In this document: in pieces, positions 1-8,620 of the stretch
How the letters are laid out: each line of letters opens with the position of its first letter
Position numbering within the stretch: position 1 is the first letter of the stretch
NCBI GenBank assembly: GCA_013607665.1
Contig: VCAX01000003.1
Span: 1 to 49,858, forward strand
Origin: Campylobacterota bacterium
GTDB lineage: Bacteria > Campylobacterota > Campylobacteria > Campylobacterales > Sulfurimonadaceae
Reading direction: 5' to 3'
DNA: 49,858 nucleotides
The notes under the pieces: generated by a model
What the model was told of the DNA's origin: nothing
Seen by the model: the letters and a program-made list of their open reading frames with translations, nothing else
Database searches by the model: none
Position numbers and translations under genes: made by a program

Positions 1-663
1 AGGTCATTAGAACATGGCTATCTTTAGAATCTCTTGAAAGATCATGATCCTGATGTTCATAATGTGTTCTATTTTGCTTTGTATGACTTGCATATACATA
101 ATAATTTAAGTCTTCTGAGGCAGAAGCATACGATATATTTTCATGGTTTGTACCTCGTGAACCGACATAAGCTTGTACATTTGTCCCAGCTTCTCTTGTC
201 GGATCTTTGGAGTAAATCTTTATTGTAATAACTGAAGGTTCAGAGTTAATATAGCTCGATGTACTGCCTTCATAAATTTCAACATGATCAACAAAACCCA
301 AATCAATATTACCATAAATAAAAAGCCCACTTCCCGTATAAGCTGATGCTATTTCATGATTATTTATAAATATTTTAACCACATCACTAGAGTACAGAGA
401 AGGATCAGTATGCAAAACATCAGGAAAACCCAACATATCTTCATCATAGCGAAAAGAACGTAGGGAATTAAGCAGCTCACCCAAATTATGTGCCTGCATT
501 CTCTCAATATCATCACGGGTATATACTGTCAAAGCCCTAGTGATTCGTTTTTTGTTTTCTTGGAAAGGTCGCTATCTTTGCGGTACAAATCAAGCATCTG
601 ATCAATGTTGTACGCAGATAACAATGTAGAAAAAGTCATTATAAATAGAAAAAATAATTTCAT
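1..663 (-). pseudogene. TonB-dependent receptor, 5' part, one frameshift, truncated by window edge
   Basis: Not in the ORF track. Reading the minus strand from an ATG at 663 (AAGAG just upstream) gives a signal peptide (MKLFFLFIMTFSTLLSA), then DLYRKDSDLSKK and ESLG, then a stop at 529-531. Shifting the frame by one base at the GGG at 535-537 continues the protein without a break to the window edge: ALTVYTRDDIERM, LGELLNSLR, DHVEIYEG, then a start of beta-strand-rich sequence. This is the usual order of a signal peptide, TonB plug domain and barrel in outer-membrane receptors for metal chelates, haem or vitamins. One extra G would restore the frame, so this is either a broken gene or a sequencing indel. 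The substrate cannot be told from the plug alone. About 220 residues are visible. Confidence 0.75.
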
Positions 664-672
664 TATTACTCT

Positions 673-710
673 TATATTGTATATTGTATATTGTATATTG
701 TATATTGTAT
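673..710. repeat. Tandem heptamer TATATTG, 5.4 copies
   Basis: Five perfect copies of TATATTG (673-707) plus TAT lie immediately upstream of the TonB receptor gene, ending about 10 bp before its ATG. On the coding strand each unit reads CAATATA, so every copy junction contains a TATACAAT string that resembles a -10 box. Short perfect arrays in this position can vary in copy number by slippage and change expression. That role is inferred. Confidence 0.9.
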
Positions 711-732
711 CGGAAATGTGCCCATAAAGAAC

Positions 733-746
733 TTAATATACATCAA
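733..746 (-). promoter_or_regulatory. Possible Crp/Fnr-type box upstream of the TonB receptor gene
   Basis: The minus strand reads TTGAT-GTAT-ATTAA, matching TTGAT-N4-ATCAA at 9 of 10 positions. A TACAAT hexamer (709-704) follows 23 nt downstream, inside the first repeat unit. The four better sites in this window have 22 nt. The region is AT-rich, so chance is a real alternative. Confidence 0.35.
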
Positions 747-841
747 TAAAACAGAATAATTATCAATTAATAAAAGTTAAAGTACTAAAAGAAAAATTTG
801 GAAATAAAGAAATTTTAGATTTGCTGTAGATTGTACAAAAC

Positions 842-879
842 ATCCAACAAAGGCTAGGCTGTAGCCTGCCGTGTTGGAT
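842..879 (-). terminator. Hairpin downstream of porB, probable terminator
   Basis: ATCCAACA at 842-849 pairs perfectly with TGTTGGAT at 872-879, and the interior AGGCT/AGCCT can pair as well. It lies about 40 nt past the porB stop. On the minus strand it is followed by GTTTTG, on the plus strand by TTTTTG, so it could work in both directions. No gene lies between it and the TonB promoter region. Confidence 0.65.
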
Positions 880-918
880 TTTTGTGCAAGATATAGTGAA
901 GTTGGAAGTTCGCGAAGA

Positions 919-1875
919 CTAAACTCTCGCTTCTTCTCTTCTGTTTAAGTATGCCCAGTTTGCATCTACACGCTCTTGCCACTCTTTGATGAGATATTTA
1001 TACTCATCTTTAAATAAGTGTTTAAAACGCCCTTGCGCCGCAAGATACTCTTCAACAGGGATTACATTTTTTGGACGATATGTAATGTTTAACTCATGCC
1101 CATCAATGATCTCATAAAGTGGGAAGACTAAAGAGTCTGTCGCAAGGTCTGTTAAATGCATGGTGTCTTTAGGGTCAAATTTCCACTCAGTAGTACAAGG
1201 AGAGACCGCATTGATAAATACAGGACCTTCTACTGCCATACCATGTTGAATCTTTTTCACCATATCTTTCCATTTGTTTGGAGCAACTTGCGCTGCATAT
1301 GGAATACTGTGGCTTGCCATAATAGCTACCATATCTTTTTTATTTTTCTTCTCACCATAACTTACGCGACCAGCAGGTGCAGTTGTAGAAGATGAACCGA
1401 TAGGTGTTGAAGATGAACGCTGTCCACCAGTATTTGCATAGACTTCATTGTCAAGAACAACGTGCATAATGTTATGCCCACGTTCCATACAGCCAGAGAT
1501 CCACTGAAAACCAATATCATAAGATGCACCGTCACCCGCAAATGATACAAATTTAGGGTTACGATCAGGTTGCTTTAGGCGACCTTTACGTTTGAGTGCG
1601 TTGTACATTACCTCAGCACCGGCAACGGCTGTAGAGCCATTTTCAAAACCGATGTGAATCCAAGAAGCATCCCATGAAGTGTATGGGTAAACTGCTGTAC
1701 AAACTTCAAGACATCCAGTAGATGCAGAAAGAACTAAATCATCATTAGTAGCATTTAATACTTCACGAACAATGATAGAGTGCGCACAACCAGGACAAAG
1801 AAGGTTTGCACCTTCAAAACGGTCAGCCGATGTTGAAAACTCTTTTAAGTTTTTAATTTTTTTCATTTCGCTCAT
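919..1875 (-). CDS. porB: Pyruvate:ferredoxin oxidoreductase, beta subunit
   Basis: Thiamine-diphosphate-binding subunit of the enzyme that interconverts pyruvate plus CoA and acetyl-CoA plus CO2 with ferredoxin. In autotrophic Campylobacterota it carboxylates acetyl-CoA next to the reductive TCA cycle. 318 aa. CPGC at residues 27-30, C55 and the Cys of SPCTTEW near 226 have the spacing of the [4Fe-4S] ligands of this subunit family. GDGASYDIG followed by NEVYANTGGQ is the TPP/metal motif typical of pyruvate rather than 2-oxoglutarate enzymes. It is the last gene of the por operon, 9 nt after porA, with AGGAAG before the ATG. Membership is secure; the direction in vivo is inferred. Confidence 0.96.
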   Translation of the reverse strand: MSEMKKIKNLKEFSTSADRFEGANLLCPGCAHSIIVREVLNATNDDLVLSASTGCLEVCTAVYPYTSWDASWIHIGFENGSTAVAGAEVMYNALKRKGRLKQPDRNPKFVSFAGDGASYDIGFQWISGCMERGHNIMHVVLDNEVYANTGGQRSSSTPIGSSSTTAPAGRVSYGEKKNKKDMVAIMASHSIPYAAQVAPNKWKDMVKKIQHGMAVEGPVFINAVSPCTTEWKFDPKDTMHLTDLATDSLVFPLYEIIDGHELNITYRPKNVIPVEEYLAAQGRFKHLFKDEYKYLIKEWQERVDANWAYLNRREEARV

Positions 1876-1884
1876 AATATCTTC

Positions 1885-3108
1885 CTATAAAAATGCTAAT
1901 TTCGGTCCACGAACACCGATAAACTGCTGCAATGGAGTAGTGATTTTTCCTGCATCTACATTTGCCTGTAGCTCAGTGAAAAGATCTGTTAAATGTTTCT
2001 TCGTTAAGTCACGACCACCAAGACCATATACATAACCGCTTAGCATAGCCTTTGTATCTGTGTTAAACAAACATCCAGCCAACTCATTAAAGAGCATTCC
2101 CGGAGCACCGTTTGGTGAAGATCTGTCAAGTGCAGCAATCGCTTTTACATCTTTGAGTGCTTCTTGAATTTGGAAGAATGGGAATGGACGAATAACACGC
2201 AGACCTACAACACCTGCTTTTATTCCCTTCTCTCTCATCTCTAAAGCAACTTCACGAGCAGTCTCAACAGACGTACCCATACATACTACAGCAACATCTG
2301 CATCGTCCATATCATACTTCTCTACAATATTGTAACGACGACCTGTAAGCTTCTCAAAATCATCAAAAGCAGCTTCTATTTTTGGAAAAACTTTTGTCAT
2401 AAGGTCATTATGTTGACGCGCTTTATGCTCAAAGTGCCAATCTTCTTCTGTTTGTACACCATGTGTTACAGGATGTTCAAAATCAAGCATATCGTTCATT
2501 GGTTTAAAATCACCAACAAAGCCATATGCTGTATCGTCATCTATAGTATGTACACCCTGTGCAGTATGTGACGTCATGAAACCATCTTGGTGTACCATTG
2601 CCGGTAATCTTACATCATGATCTTCTGCAACACGGAATGCGATGAAGTTTAAGTCATATGCATCTTGTGGACAGTAAGCGTCAAATTGAATCCAACCAGA
2701 ATCACGTCCAAGATACATATCAGAGTGGTCACCATTAACATTGAGTGGTGCAGCAAGTGCACGGTTTACAACGTTAAGAACGATTGGTAAACGTATACCA
2801 GATGCTTGATACAGTGTTTCAACCATAAGTGCAAAACCTTGTGAAGATGTTGCTGTGGCAACACGTCCACCCGCAGCAGCAGCACCGATACATCCTGACA
2901 TTGCAGCATGCTCAGATTCAACCATTACGAATTCACCTTCGACATAACCATCTGCTAAAAACTTCGCATAACCTTCAACGATAGGAGTTGAAGGAGTAAT
3001 CGGGTATGCAGATACAACGTCAATTTGACACTGTCTCATAGCTTGAGCTGCAGCGAAGTTTCCATCCCATACTTCGATATCTCTTAATTCCATTTTATCA
3101 AATGCCAT
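1885..3108 (-). CDS. porA: Pyruvate:ferredoxin oxidoreductase, alpha subunit
   Basis: 407-aa catalytic partner of PorB that forms the pyrimidine side of the TPP pocket and the CoA-binding region. AYPITPSTPIVE (about 35-46) and ESEHAAMSGCIGAAAAGGR (about 64-82) are hallmark segments of the alpha subunit, and TSSQGFALM follows. The length is right for the separate four-subunit POR; the 2-oxoglutarate homologue is usually near 375 aa. GAAGGAGA precedes the ATG. The start abuts the porD stop, which suggests coupled translation within gamma-delta-alpha-beta. Confidence 0.96.
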   Translation of the reverse strand: MAFDKMELRDIEVWDGNFAAAQAMRQCQIDVVSAYPITPSTPIVEGYAKFLADGYVEGEFVMVESEHAAMSGCIGAAAAGGRVATATSSQGFALMVETLYQASGIRLPIVLNVVNRALAAPLNVNGDHSDMYLGRDSGWIQFDAYCPQDAYDLNFIAFRVAEDHDVRLPAMVHQDGFMTSHTAQGVHTIDDDTAYGFVGDFKPMNDMLDFEHPVTHGVQTEEDWHFEHKARQHNDLMTKVFPKIEAAFDDFEKLTGRRYNIVEKYDMDDADVAVVCMGTSVETAREVALEMREKGIKAGVVGLRVIRPFPFFQIQEALKDVKAIAALDRSSPNGAPGMLFNELAGCLFNTDTKAMLSGYVYGLGGRDLTKKHLTDLFTELQANVDAGKITTPLQQFIGVRGPKLAFL

Positions 3109-3507
3109 CTATTTCTCCTTCTCTTCTTTGCTCGGCCACTGAGCAATCTCTGTCTCTTCGTCTGCTTGTTCAGGGAACATTAAAAGTGATTTTGGATTTG
3201 TAGGACATACCTCAACACAAATACCGCACCCTTTACAGTGATCCATATCAACACCTATCATCTTTTTATCTCTTGAAATAATAGAAATATCCGGACAATA
3301 AATCCAGCAGAATTGACAATCAATACAATAGTCTTTATTAAATACCGGTTTTTCAATTCTCCAGTCAGCAACAGAAGCAGTAAAAGAGCTGTTTGGTGAA
3401 TAGTTACGATCTTCTTGGAGTGTTCCTGCGATATCTTCTATAGCGCCATCAAAAGTACGAAGCATTGCTCCGATTTCAAATTCGTCCCAACCTGTGTTTG
3501 CCATCAT
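3109..3507 (-). CDS. porD: Pyruvate:ferredoxin oxidoreductase, delta (ferredoxin-like) subunit
   Basis: 132-aa electron-transfer subunit with two [4Fe-4S] binding runs, CIDCQFCWIYCP (about 62-73) and CKGCGICVEVCP (about 91-102), ending in a charged tail. It passes electrons between the PorB cluster and soluble ferredoxin or flavodoxin. Two ATGs are adjacent. AAGGAG lies 3 nt before the first (3507) and 6 nt before the second (3504), so 3504 is the likelier start. It lies between porC and porA in one operon. Confidence 0.95.
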   Translation of the reverse strand: MMANTGWDEFEIGAMLRTFDGAIEDIAGTLQEDRNYSPNSSFTASVADWRIEKPVFNKDYCIDCQFCWIYCPDISIISRDKKMIGVDMDHCKGCGICVEVCPTNPKSLLMFPEQADEETEIAQWPSKEEKEK

Positions 3508-3514
3508 CAGCTCC

Positions 3515-4072
3515 TTATTTCACTTCGTCGTATGCACGCTGAATAGCGATCATATTTGCATCAACAATTTTTTGAGGTAATTTTGCGAGAATTCTCTGCA
3601 TACTCTCTTTAAAAAACTCAATATCATACATACCAGATATTTTCATAAATGCACCAAGCATCGGTGTATTTGGAATAGGACGACCAATAGTCTCCTGAGC
3701 AATCTTGATACAGTCAACGATATAGACCTCTTTGCCCTCTAGTTTAGGTTGAGATGCTACCAACTCATCAGTGCTCATATGTGTTGTAATGATATACTTC
3801 GTATCTTCTTTTCCATTGATAGTTACATCAGTAGTATAGACCAAAGCTGGATCGATAACAAAGACGTAATCTGGTTCCATATATTTTTCATGATTCATAA
3901 TCATCTTATCGTCAACACGATTGTATGCTGTCATCGCAGCCCCACGTTTTGCTGAACCATAGAATGCAAATGCCTGCACATGCTTCCCAGTTGTAGAAAT
4001 AACGTCTGCCAAACCTTTAGCACCTGTTACAGCCCCTTGACCAGCACGACTATGCCATCTAATTTCTAGCAT
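3515..4072 (-). CDS. porC: Pyruvate:ferredoxin oxidoreductase, gamma subunit
   Basis: 185-aa gamma subunit (also named porG) and first gene of the por operon. The N-terminus EIRWHSRAGQGAVTGAK is the conserved opening of 2-oxoacid:acceptor oxidoreductase gamma subunits. NTPMLGAFMK near residue 137 is another family motif. AAGGAGAATTT precedes the ATG. The promoter should lie in 4073-4193, where several TATAAT-like strings occur on the minus strand, but no -35 stands out. Confidence 0.95.
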   Translation of the reverse strand: MLEIRWHSRAGQGAVTGAKGLADVISTTGKHVQAFAFYGSAKRGAAMTAYNRVDDKMIMNHEKYMEPDYVFVIDPALVYTTDVTINGKEDTKYIITTHMSTDELVASQPKLEGKEVYIVDCIKIAQETIGRPIPNTPMLGAFMKISGMYDIEFFKESMQRILAKLPQKIVDANMIAIQRAYDEVK

Positions 4073-4193
4073 AAATTCTCCTTCTTTTTTGTCAAGAAAT
4101 ATTTAAGTATTTTCTATCAATTCTATTTATCTGTATTTTAGGTAAACGGCACTTAAATATAGCTTGATGATATAATATAGATTATAACATCAG

Positions 4194-4841
4194 TTAATTG
4201 TGTGATAATTTTCTACTTTTCAACCACTTTACAGCTTCATATGCATCATTAAAAATAACATCTGTAAATTTTTTCAGTGTATCATGAGACTCATATCCAC
4301 TCAGCACTGCTATCGCTTTTATTCCCGCAGCCTCTGCGGCGATGAGATCCATCTGAGTATCGCCGATCATCCACACTTCCCGCTCTTGTATATCAAAAGC
4401 TTCCAATGCCTTTAGAATCGGCTCTGCGTGAGGCTTTGGATGCTCTACATGCTCACGCCCGATGAGCACTTTAAACTTATCCATTAACCCAAAGTGCTCC
4501 ATAAGAATTTGTGAATATTTCCCCGTTTTTGTCGTCACAATACCAAGCTGGGCAAAGCTGCTTGCCAATTCTACCGCTTCTCTTGCGTGAGGCAGCAACA
4601 CTGTTTTTTGTGTTGAGATTTCTCTGTAATGCTCTTTATAGACTGCAACGAAATCCCACACGCGACCCTCCTCAACACCCAAATGGGCAAACATATAATC
4701 AAGCGGATGTCCAATGAGCGCCTTAATGGAAGCATCATCGGGATGCGCGTAACTGTAAAAATCAAAGGCATAATGAAAACTCTCAAGTATTGCCTCTGTT
4801 GAGCCTATCAGTGTGCCGTCCAAATCAAAAAGTAGTATCAC
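4194..4841 (-). CDS. HAD-superfamily phosphatase, phosphoglycolate phosphatase type
   Basis: About 215 aa. Motif I LLFDLDGTLIGS carries the nucleophilic Asp. The helical cap follows, then motif II in IVTTKTGK, and motif IV MIGDTQMDLIAAEAAG near the C-terminus. The closest functional class is Gph-like (2-phosphoglycolate) but these enzymes are promiscuous. The ORF track starts at 4853, yet no ribosome-binding site precedes that ATG. GTG at 4841 has GGGAG five bases upstream and overlaps the stop of the upstream gene as GTGA, so it is the likelier start. Translational coupling to the solute-binding protein gene follows from that overlap. Confidence 0.85.
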   Translation of the reverse strand: MILLFDLDGTLIGSTEAILESFHYAFDFYSYAHPDDASIKALIGHPLDYMFAHLGVEEGRVWDFVAVYKEHYREISTQKTVLLPHAREAVELASSFAQLGIVTTKTGKYSQILMEHFGLMDKFKVLIGREHVEHPKPHAEPILKALEAFDIQEREVWMIGDTQMDLIAAEAAGIKAIAVLSGYESHDTLKKFTDVIFNDAYEAVKWLKSRKLSHN

Positions 4842-6337
4842 TCTTTCTCCCATGTAATGTAATTATGCCAGATACCACCGAGTACCGGCTGAATATGTTT
4901 TATCTTTTTATTAACTGCTGTAATTGAATTTGGAATGTATAAAAAGAGATAGGGATTGTCATGTGTGATGATGGCAAACATCTCACGCCACATCGCGCCA
5001 AGCTTCTCTTTATCTATAACGGATTGTGACGCTTCTATCAGTCTGTCAATCTTTTTATTATGATAGCCCACAAGATTAAAGCCGCCCTTTTTATCACTCC
5101 TGCTGTGCCAAAACAGATAAGGATCAGGTGTAGGCGAAAGTCCCCAACCTAAAAGTACTGCATCAAATTTATGCGGGAAGACCACCATATTTAAAAAGGC
5201 CTGCCACTCCATTACACGCAGCTTTACAACAACCCCTGCCTTTTGCAGTTGATACTGCAGTATCTCTGCTGCATAAGGACGAATGGAGCTTGCGTTGGAA
5301 GTCGCTATTTCAAAAACAAAAGGGTGCTTTACATCATACCCAGCCTCACGCAGCAGTTCTTTGGCTCTTTTTATATTTTGCTTTGGTGCTTTTACATCCG
5401 GATTGAAGGCATTTGTTCCCGGTAAAAATGGACCTGTGCAGACTTTTGCATGATTAAAAAAGAGAATGTCAACCAACTCCTCTCTGTCAATTGCCAAAGA
5501 GAGCGCCTCACGCACACGCGGATCGGCAAACTTCTTCTTTCGCAGATTAAATCCAAGATAGGTATAGGAGAGGGATATCTTTTCATAGATATTAAACTTC
5601 TCAAAAAAATCACGTTTGAGTTGGCGTTCCATCACAAGCGGCTCAATACTCCCAATGTCAAGCTCAGCGTTTTTGAGCATCAAAAGTCGTGTCATCGGGT
5701 CAGCTATGACATGAAAGGAGATCTTGTCTATTTTTGGCCGTCCCTCAAAATAGTCATCGAAGGCCGAGAGTTCAATATTTTTAGAAAACTCAAGCTGCGT
5801 GAGCCTGTAGGGACCCGTTCCTATTGGGTGCGTATTAAAAGAGGAACTCATCAGATTTTTTTCATCTTTTAGAATGTGCTCAGGGAGTATGCCCATCATC
5901 CAAGTCTCTAAGGCTTTAAAGTAGGGGTTTTTATAATCTACTTCTATTGTATAGTCATTCAAAACTTTCACATCTTTTACAAAACGAAATCCCGAGCTGT
6001 AAGGCGAAGCTATCTTATCTGAGATGAGTGTTTTATAGGTAAAGAGGACATCTTTTGCACTAAATGGCTTGCCATCATGCCACTTTACTCCCTCACGCAG
6101 CTCAAATATCAGCGTCATAGAGTTTTTAAAGTAGAACTTCTTTGCCAAATCTCCAATGATCTCTTTGGAATCTTTGTCATACTTCACAAGCCCGTTAAAT
6201 AAAAAGCCTGTAATTTCAGAAGAAGAGGAGTCTGTTGCTAGAATCGGATTGAGCCGTGAAGGGTTGAAGGACGTTGCCAGCTGCAGCGTTGCAGCAAAAA
6301 GCTCTGTAATAAAAAAGAGTAAGAGTAATATTTTCAT
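4838..6337 (-). CDS. Peptide/nickel-type ABC transporter solute-binding protein (SBP_bac_5)
   Basis: 499 aa with a signal peptide (MKILLLLFFITELFAA), so periplasmic. FELREGVKWHDGKPFSAKDV (about 95-115) is the family signature, and IGTGPYRL and DPRVREALSLAIDRE follow. Ligand may be oligopeptides, nickel chelates or other small solutes; the sequence does not decide. No permease or ATPase genes lie nearby, so it is an orphan component here. A TATAAT on the minus strand ends only 7 nt before the ATG and no ribosome-binding site is visible, so the message may be nearly leaderless or the gene may be read from rpsI. Confidence 0.9.
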   Translation of the reverse strand: MKILLLLFFITELFAATLQLATSFNPSRLNPILATDSSSSEITGFLFNGLVKYDKDSKEIIGDLAKKFYFKNSMTLIFELREGVKWHDGKPFSAKDVLFTYKTLISDKIASPYSSGFRFVKDVKVLNDYTIEVDYKNPYFKALETWMMGILPEHILKDEKNLMSSSFNTHPIGTGPYRLTQLEFSKNIELSAFDDYFEGRPKIDKISFHVIADPMTRLLMLKNAELDIGSIEPLVMERQLKRDFFEKFNIYEKISLSYTYLGFNLRKKKFADPRVREALSLAIDREELVDILFFNHAKVCTGPFLPGTNAFNPDVKAPKQNIKRAKELLREAGYDVKHPFVFEIATSNASSIRPYAAEILQYQLQKAGVVVKLRVMEWQAFLNMVVFPHKFDAVLLGWGLSPTPDPYLFWHSRSDKKGGFNLVGYHNKKIDRLIEASQSVIDKEKLGAMWREMFAIITHDNPYLFLYIPNSITAVNKKIKHIQPVLGGIWHNYITWEKE

Positions 6338-6344
6338 GAAGAGA

Positions 6345-6350
6345 ATTATA
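6345..6350 (-). promoter_or_regulatory. TATAAT directly before the solute-binding protein start
   Basis: TATAAT on the minus strand with only 7 nt to the ATG at 6337, preceded by an overlapping TATACT. If used, transcription would begin at or next to the start codon. The -35 region has no good match. Confidence 0.35.
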
Positions 6351-6400
6351 GTATAAAAAGGAAAAAGTTTGAGGAAGTTTTAAAGAAAAAGGGATTTTAC

Positions 6401-6417
6401 CAAGAGAAAAACTCTTG
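6401..6417 (-). terminator. Small hairpin downstream of rpsI
   Basis: CAAGAG and CTCTTG are separated by five bases, 18 nt after the rpsI stop on the minus strand. The following T content is modest, so this is a weak terminator at best. Confidence 0.3.
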
Positions 6418-6434
6418 ATAAAAAAGTGAAACGA

Positions 6435-6827
6435 TTAACGTTTAGAGAACTGACGAGAACGACGTGCTTTACGTTTACCTGGTTTCTTACGCTCAACAAC
6501 ACGTGAATCACGAGTCATCATACCTTCAGGTTTTAGAATAGTTTTTAACTCTGGGTTAAAAGCTACAAGTGCACGGCTGATACCGTGACGAAGTGCATCA
6601 GCTTGACCACCGAAACCACCACCTAAAGTAGTAGCAACAATGTCAACACTTTCATTTTGTTTTGTTAAAACAAGTGGTTGTTTTACACGAAGTTTTTTCG
6701 CTTCAAGTCCACCTAACCATGCGTCTAATGAAAGACCATTGATAGTGATTTTACCAGTTCCTGGAGTTAACCATACTTTTGCGATAGATGCTTTACGACG
6801 ACCAGTTGCATAAATTTTATTTGCCAT
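6435..6827 (-). CDS. rpsI: 30S ribosomal protein S9
   Basis: 130 aa. The N-terminus [19 protein letters not shown], the [19 protein letters not shown] segment and the basic tail ending RRSRQFSKR are diagnostic; the C-terminal tail reaches the ribosomal P site in known structures. TAAGGATTAAC precedes the ATG. It follows rplM by 8 nt in the usual rplM-rpsI operon. Confidence 0.99.
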   Translation of the reverse strand: MANKIYATGRRKASIAKVWLTPGTGKITINGLSLDAWLGGLEAKKLRVKQPLVLTKQNESVDIVATTLGGGFGGQADALRHGISRALVAFNPELKTILKPEGMMTRDSRVVERKKPGKRKARRSRQFSKR

Positions 6828-6835
6828 GTTAATCC

Positions 6836-7258
6836 TTACTTAGCAATTTGTGCAGTGTGAGGATGCTCAGCACCTGCATATACTTTTAATTTTTTAAGCA
6901 TTTTTGCACCAAGCTTAGTTTTAGGAAGCATACCACGAGTCGCTAATTTGTATAGTTTCTCAGGATTTTTCTCTAAAAGCTCAGTCATTTTAACGCTCTT
7001 TGTGCTACCGAAGTAACCAGAGTGTGAAAAATATTCTTTATTAGCTATTTTTCCAAGACCGTTAAATTTTGCTTTAGAAGCGTTGATGATAACTACATAG
7101 TCACCACAATCAATGTTAGGTGTAAAACATGCTTTGTTCTTACCACGAAGTATAGTAGCTACTTCAGTGATCAAACGACCAAAAGTTTTACCTTCAGCAT
7201 CAATCAAAACCCATTTTTGATCGATTTGTTCAGGAGTTGCAATTTTAGTAAATTTCAT
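6836..7258 (-). CDS. rplM: 50S ribosomal protein L13
   Basis: 140 aa. [14 protein letters not shown] near the N-terminus, [11 protein letters not shown] and [21 protein letters not shown] near the C-terminus identify L13. The ORF track begins 11 codons earlier at 7291. I prefer the ATG at 7258 because AAAGG lies 8 nt upstream and family members begin at this MKFTKIA segment. First gene of the pair with rpsI. A TATACT-like -10 occurs upstream in 7300-7400 but the promoter is not clear. Confidence 0.97.
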   Translation of the reverse strand: MKFTKIATPEQIDQKWVLIDAEGKTFGRLITEVATILRGKNKACFTPNIDCGDYVVIINASKAKFNGLGKIANKEYFSHSGYFGSTKSVKMTELLEKNPEKLYKLATRGMLPKTKLGAKMLKKLKVYAGAEHPHTAQIAK

Positions 7259-7478
7259 TCTTGAACCTTTCTTGAGGAATTTTTTTAACAAACATCTAAG
7301 AAGGTCTTTCTAGAAACATCTGTTTTAGTGGCGAAAGTATATCTGCATAAACTTATAAAGAGCTGAATTTAAGTGATTTATAAGGTTTTTGATTTGTTGC
7401 GAGTTTTTAAAATATAACACAATTTTTAGCTATTTCGTATTATACTACTCTTTTATAAATTTTTATAGACAGGTAGAT

Positions 7479-8225
7479 ATGAAAAAGCTTTTCACCCTCT
7501 TATTTTTGAGTTTTTCCCTGCTTCACGCAGGAGTTGTCAATGTTGCACTTGCAGCCAATGTGAGTTATGCCATTGATGAGCTCAAAACTCTCTTTGCTAA
7601 AAAATATCCTGATACAGAAGTAAAGATTACTCTTGGCGGCAGTGGAAAGCTCACAGCACAGATAAATCATGGCGCACCCTATGATATTTTCATGTCTGCC
7701 AATATGCGCTACCCAAATGCCCTTTACAAACAAAATCTCGCTCTCACGCAGCCAAAAATCTATACAAAAGGCGCACTCGCCATCCTCTCACTCCATCCAC
7801 ACGACTTTACAAAAGGCATCACTCTTATCGCAGAAAAAAGTATCCGCCGCATCGCCATTGCAAACCCAAGAACAGCCCCTTATGGCAAAGCCAGCGTCGA
7901 AGCACTGCAAAATGCCAAACTTTATGAAAAGGTGAAAAAGAAGTTTATCTATGGTGAGTCTATCGCGCAAACTGTCACGTATGCTGTAACGGCAGCAGAT
8001 ATCGGTTTTATTGCAAAATCAGCACTTTACTCCCCAAAAATGCAACACTTCAAAGAAGGGAGAAACTGGATAACAGTAGATGAAAAACTCTACAGACCAA
8101 TTGCACAGGGCATTGTTCTCTTAAAACAGGCAAAAGACAATCCTGATGCGAAACATTTTTATGACTTTATCCTCAGCCATGAAGCAAAAATGATATTTAA
8201 AAAATATGGATACAATACCTTATGA
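7479..8225 (+). CDS. modA: Molybdate ABC transporter, periplasmic binding protein
   Basis: 248 aa from the ATG at 7479. The track start at 7389 adds 30 residues without signal character, whereas MKKLFTLLFLSFSLLHAG is a proper signal peptide and AGGT precedes it. LGGSGKLTAQINHGAPYDIFMSAN (about 45-70) and PRTAPYGKASVEAL (about 135) are ModA features that bind the oxyanion. Mature protein delivers molybdate or tungstate to ModBC. First gene of a four-gene operon whose members overlap by a few bases. Molybdate would serve molybdenum enzymes encoded outside this window. Confidence 0.93.
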   Translation: MKKLFTLLFLSFSLLHAGVVNVALAANVSYAIDELKTLFAKKYPDTEVKITLGGSGKLTAQINHGAPYDIFMSANMRYPNALYKQNLALTQPKIYTKGALAILSLHPHDFTKGITLIAEKSIRRIAIANPRTAPYGKASVEALQNAKLYEKVKKKFIYGESIAQTVTYAVTAADIGFIAKSALYSPKMQHFKEGRNWITVDEKLYRPIAQGIVLLKQAKDNPDAKHFYDFILSHEAKMIFKKYGYNTL

Positions 8226-8620
8226 ATAAGATATCCGCAGCTGTTGTAAACATACAAAATGTACAAAACCTCACACAGGTTACTTTTACTACAGCTACGC
8301 ATGAACTCAAAATGATAGGGCTTGAACTTCCTCAGCAGATAGAGGCAAATACAAAGGTCACACTTACATGTAAAGCGACCAATATAGCTATCGCAAAAAC
8401 AAGTGACATGCTGCTGAGCTTTAGCAATCAACTCCATGTTACTGTAAAAAAGATCGAAATGGGTGCACTGCTCTGCGCTTTGGAACTCTCTTTTGAGTCT
8501 ATTACACTTGAGTCCATCATCACAGCCGATTCTGCCAAGCGTATGAACTTACAGCTTGGAGAGAGTGTCGTTGCACTTATTAAATCAAGTGACCTCTCTA
8601 TTGCCGAGGTACTTTCATGA
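8222..8620 (+). CDS. TOBE (molybdopterin-binding-like) domain protein
   Basis: 132 aa, no DNA-binding helix-turn-helix and no signal peptide. The second half ([15 protein letters not shown] to [25 protein letters not shown]) matches the TOBE/Mop fold that binds molybdate; the first half is a more degraded repeat of the same plan. It overlaps modA by 4 nt and modB by 4 nt. Possible roles are molybdate storage or a ModE-like sensor without the DNA-binding part; neither is shown. Confidence 0.85.
   Translation: MNKISAAVVNIQNVQNLTQVTFTTATHELKMIGLELPQQIEANTKVTLTCKATNIAIAKTSDMLLSFSNQLHVTVKKIEMGALLCALELSFESITLESIITADSAKRMNLQLGESVVALIKSSDLSIAEVLS

Noticed and set aside
34-228. ORF 34..228 on the plus strand
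   Set aside because: It is antisense to the TonB plug domain read on the minus strand, which has clear family sequence.
4156-4197. TTAAC-TGAT-GTTAT followed 22 nt later by TATATT before the por operon
   Set aside because: The spacing matches the nos boxes, but the half-sites differ, the region is very AT-rich and several other -10-like strings are present. Not strong enough to list as a site.
7292-7478. Possible ModE operator or ribosomal-protein leader between rplM and modA
   Set aside because: No convincing palindrome or conserved leader structure could be seen by eye.
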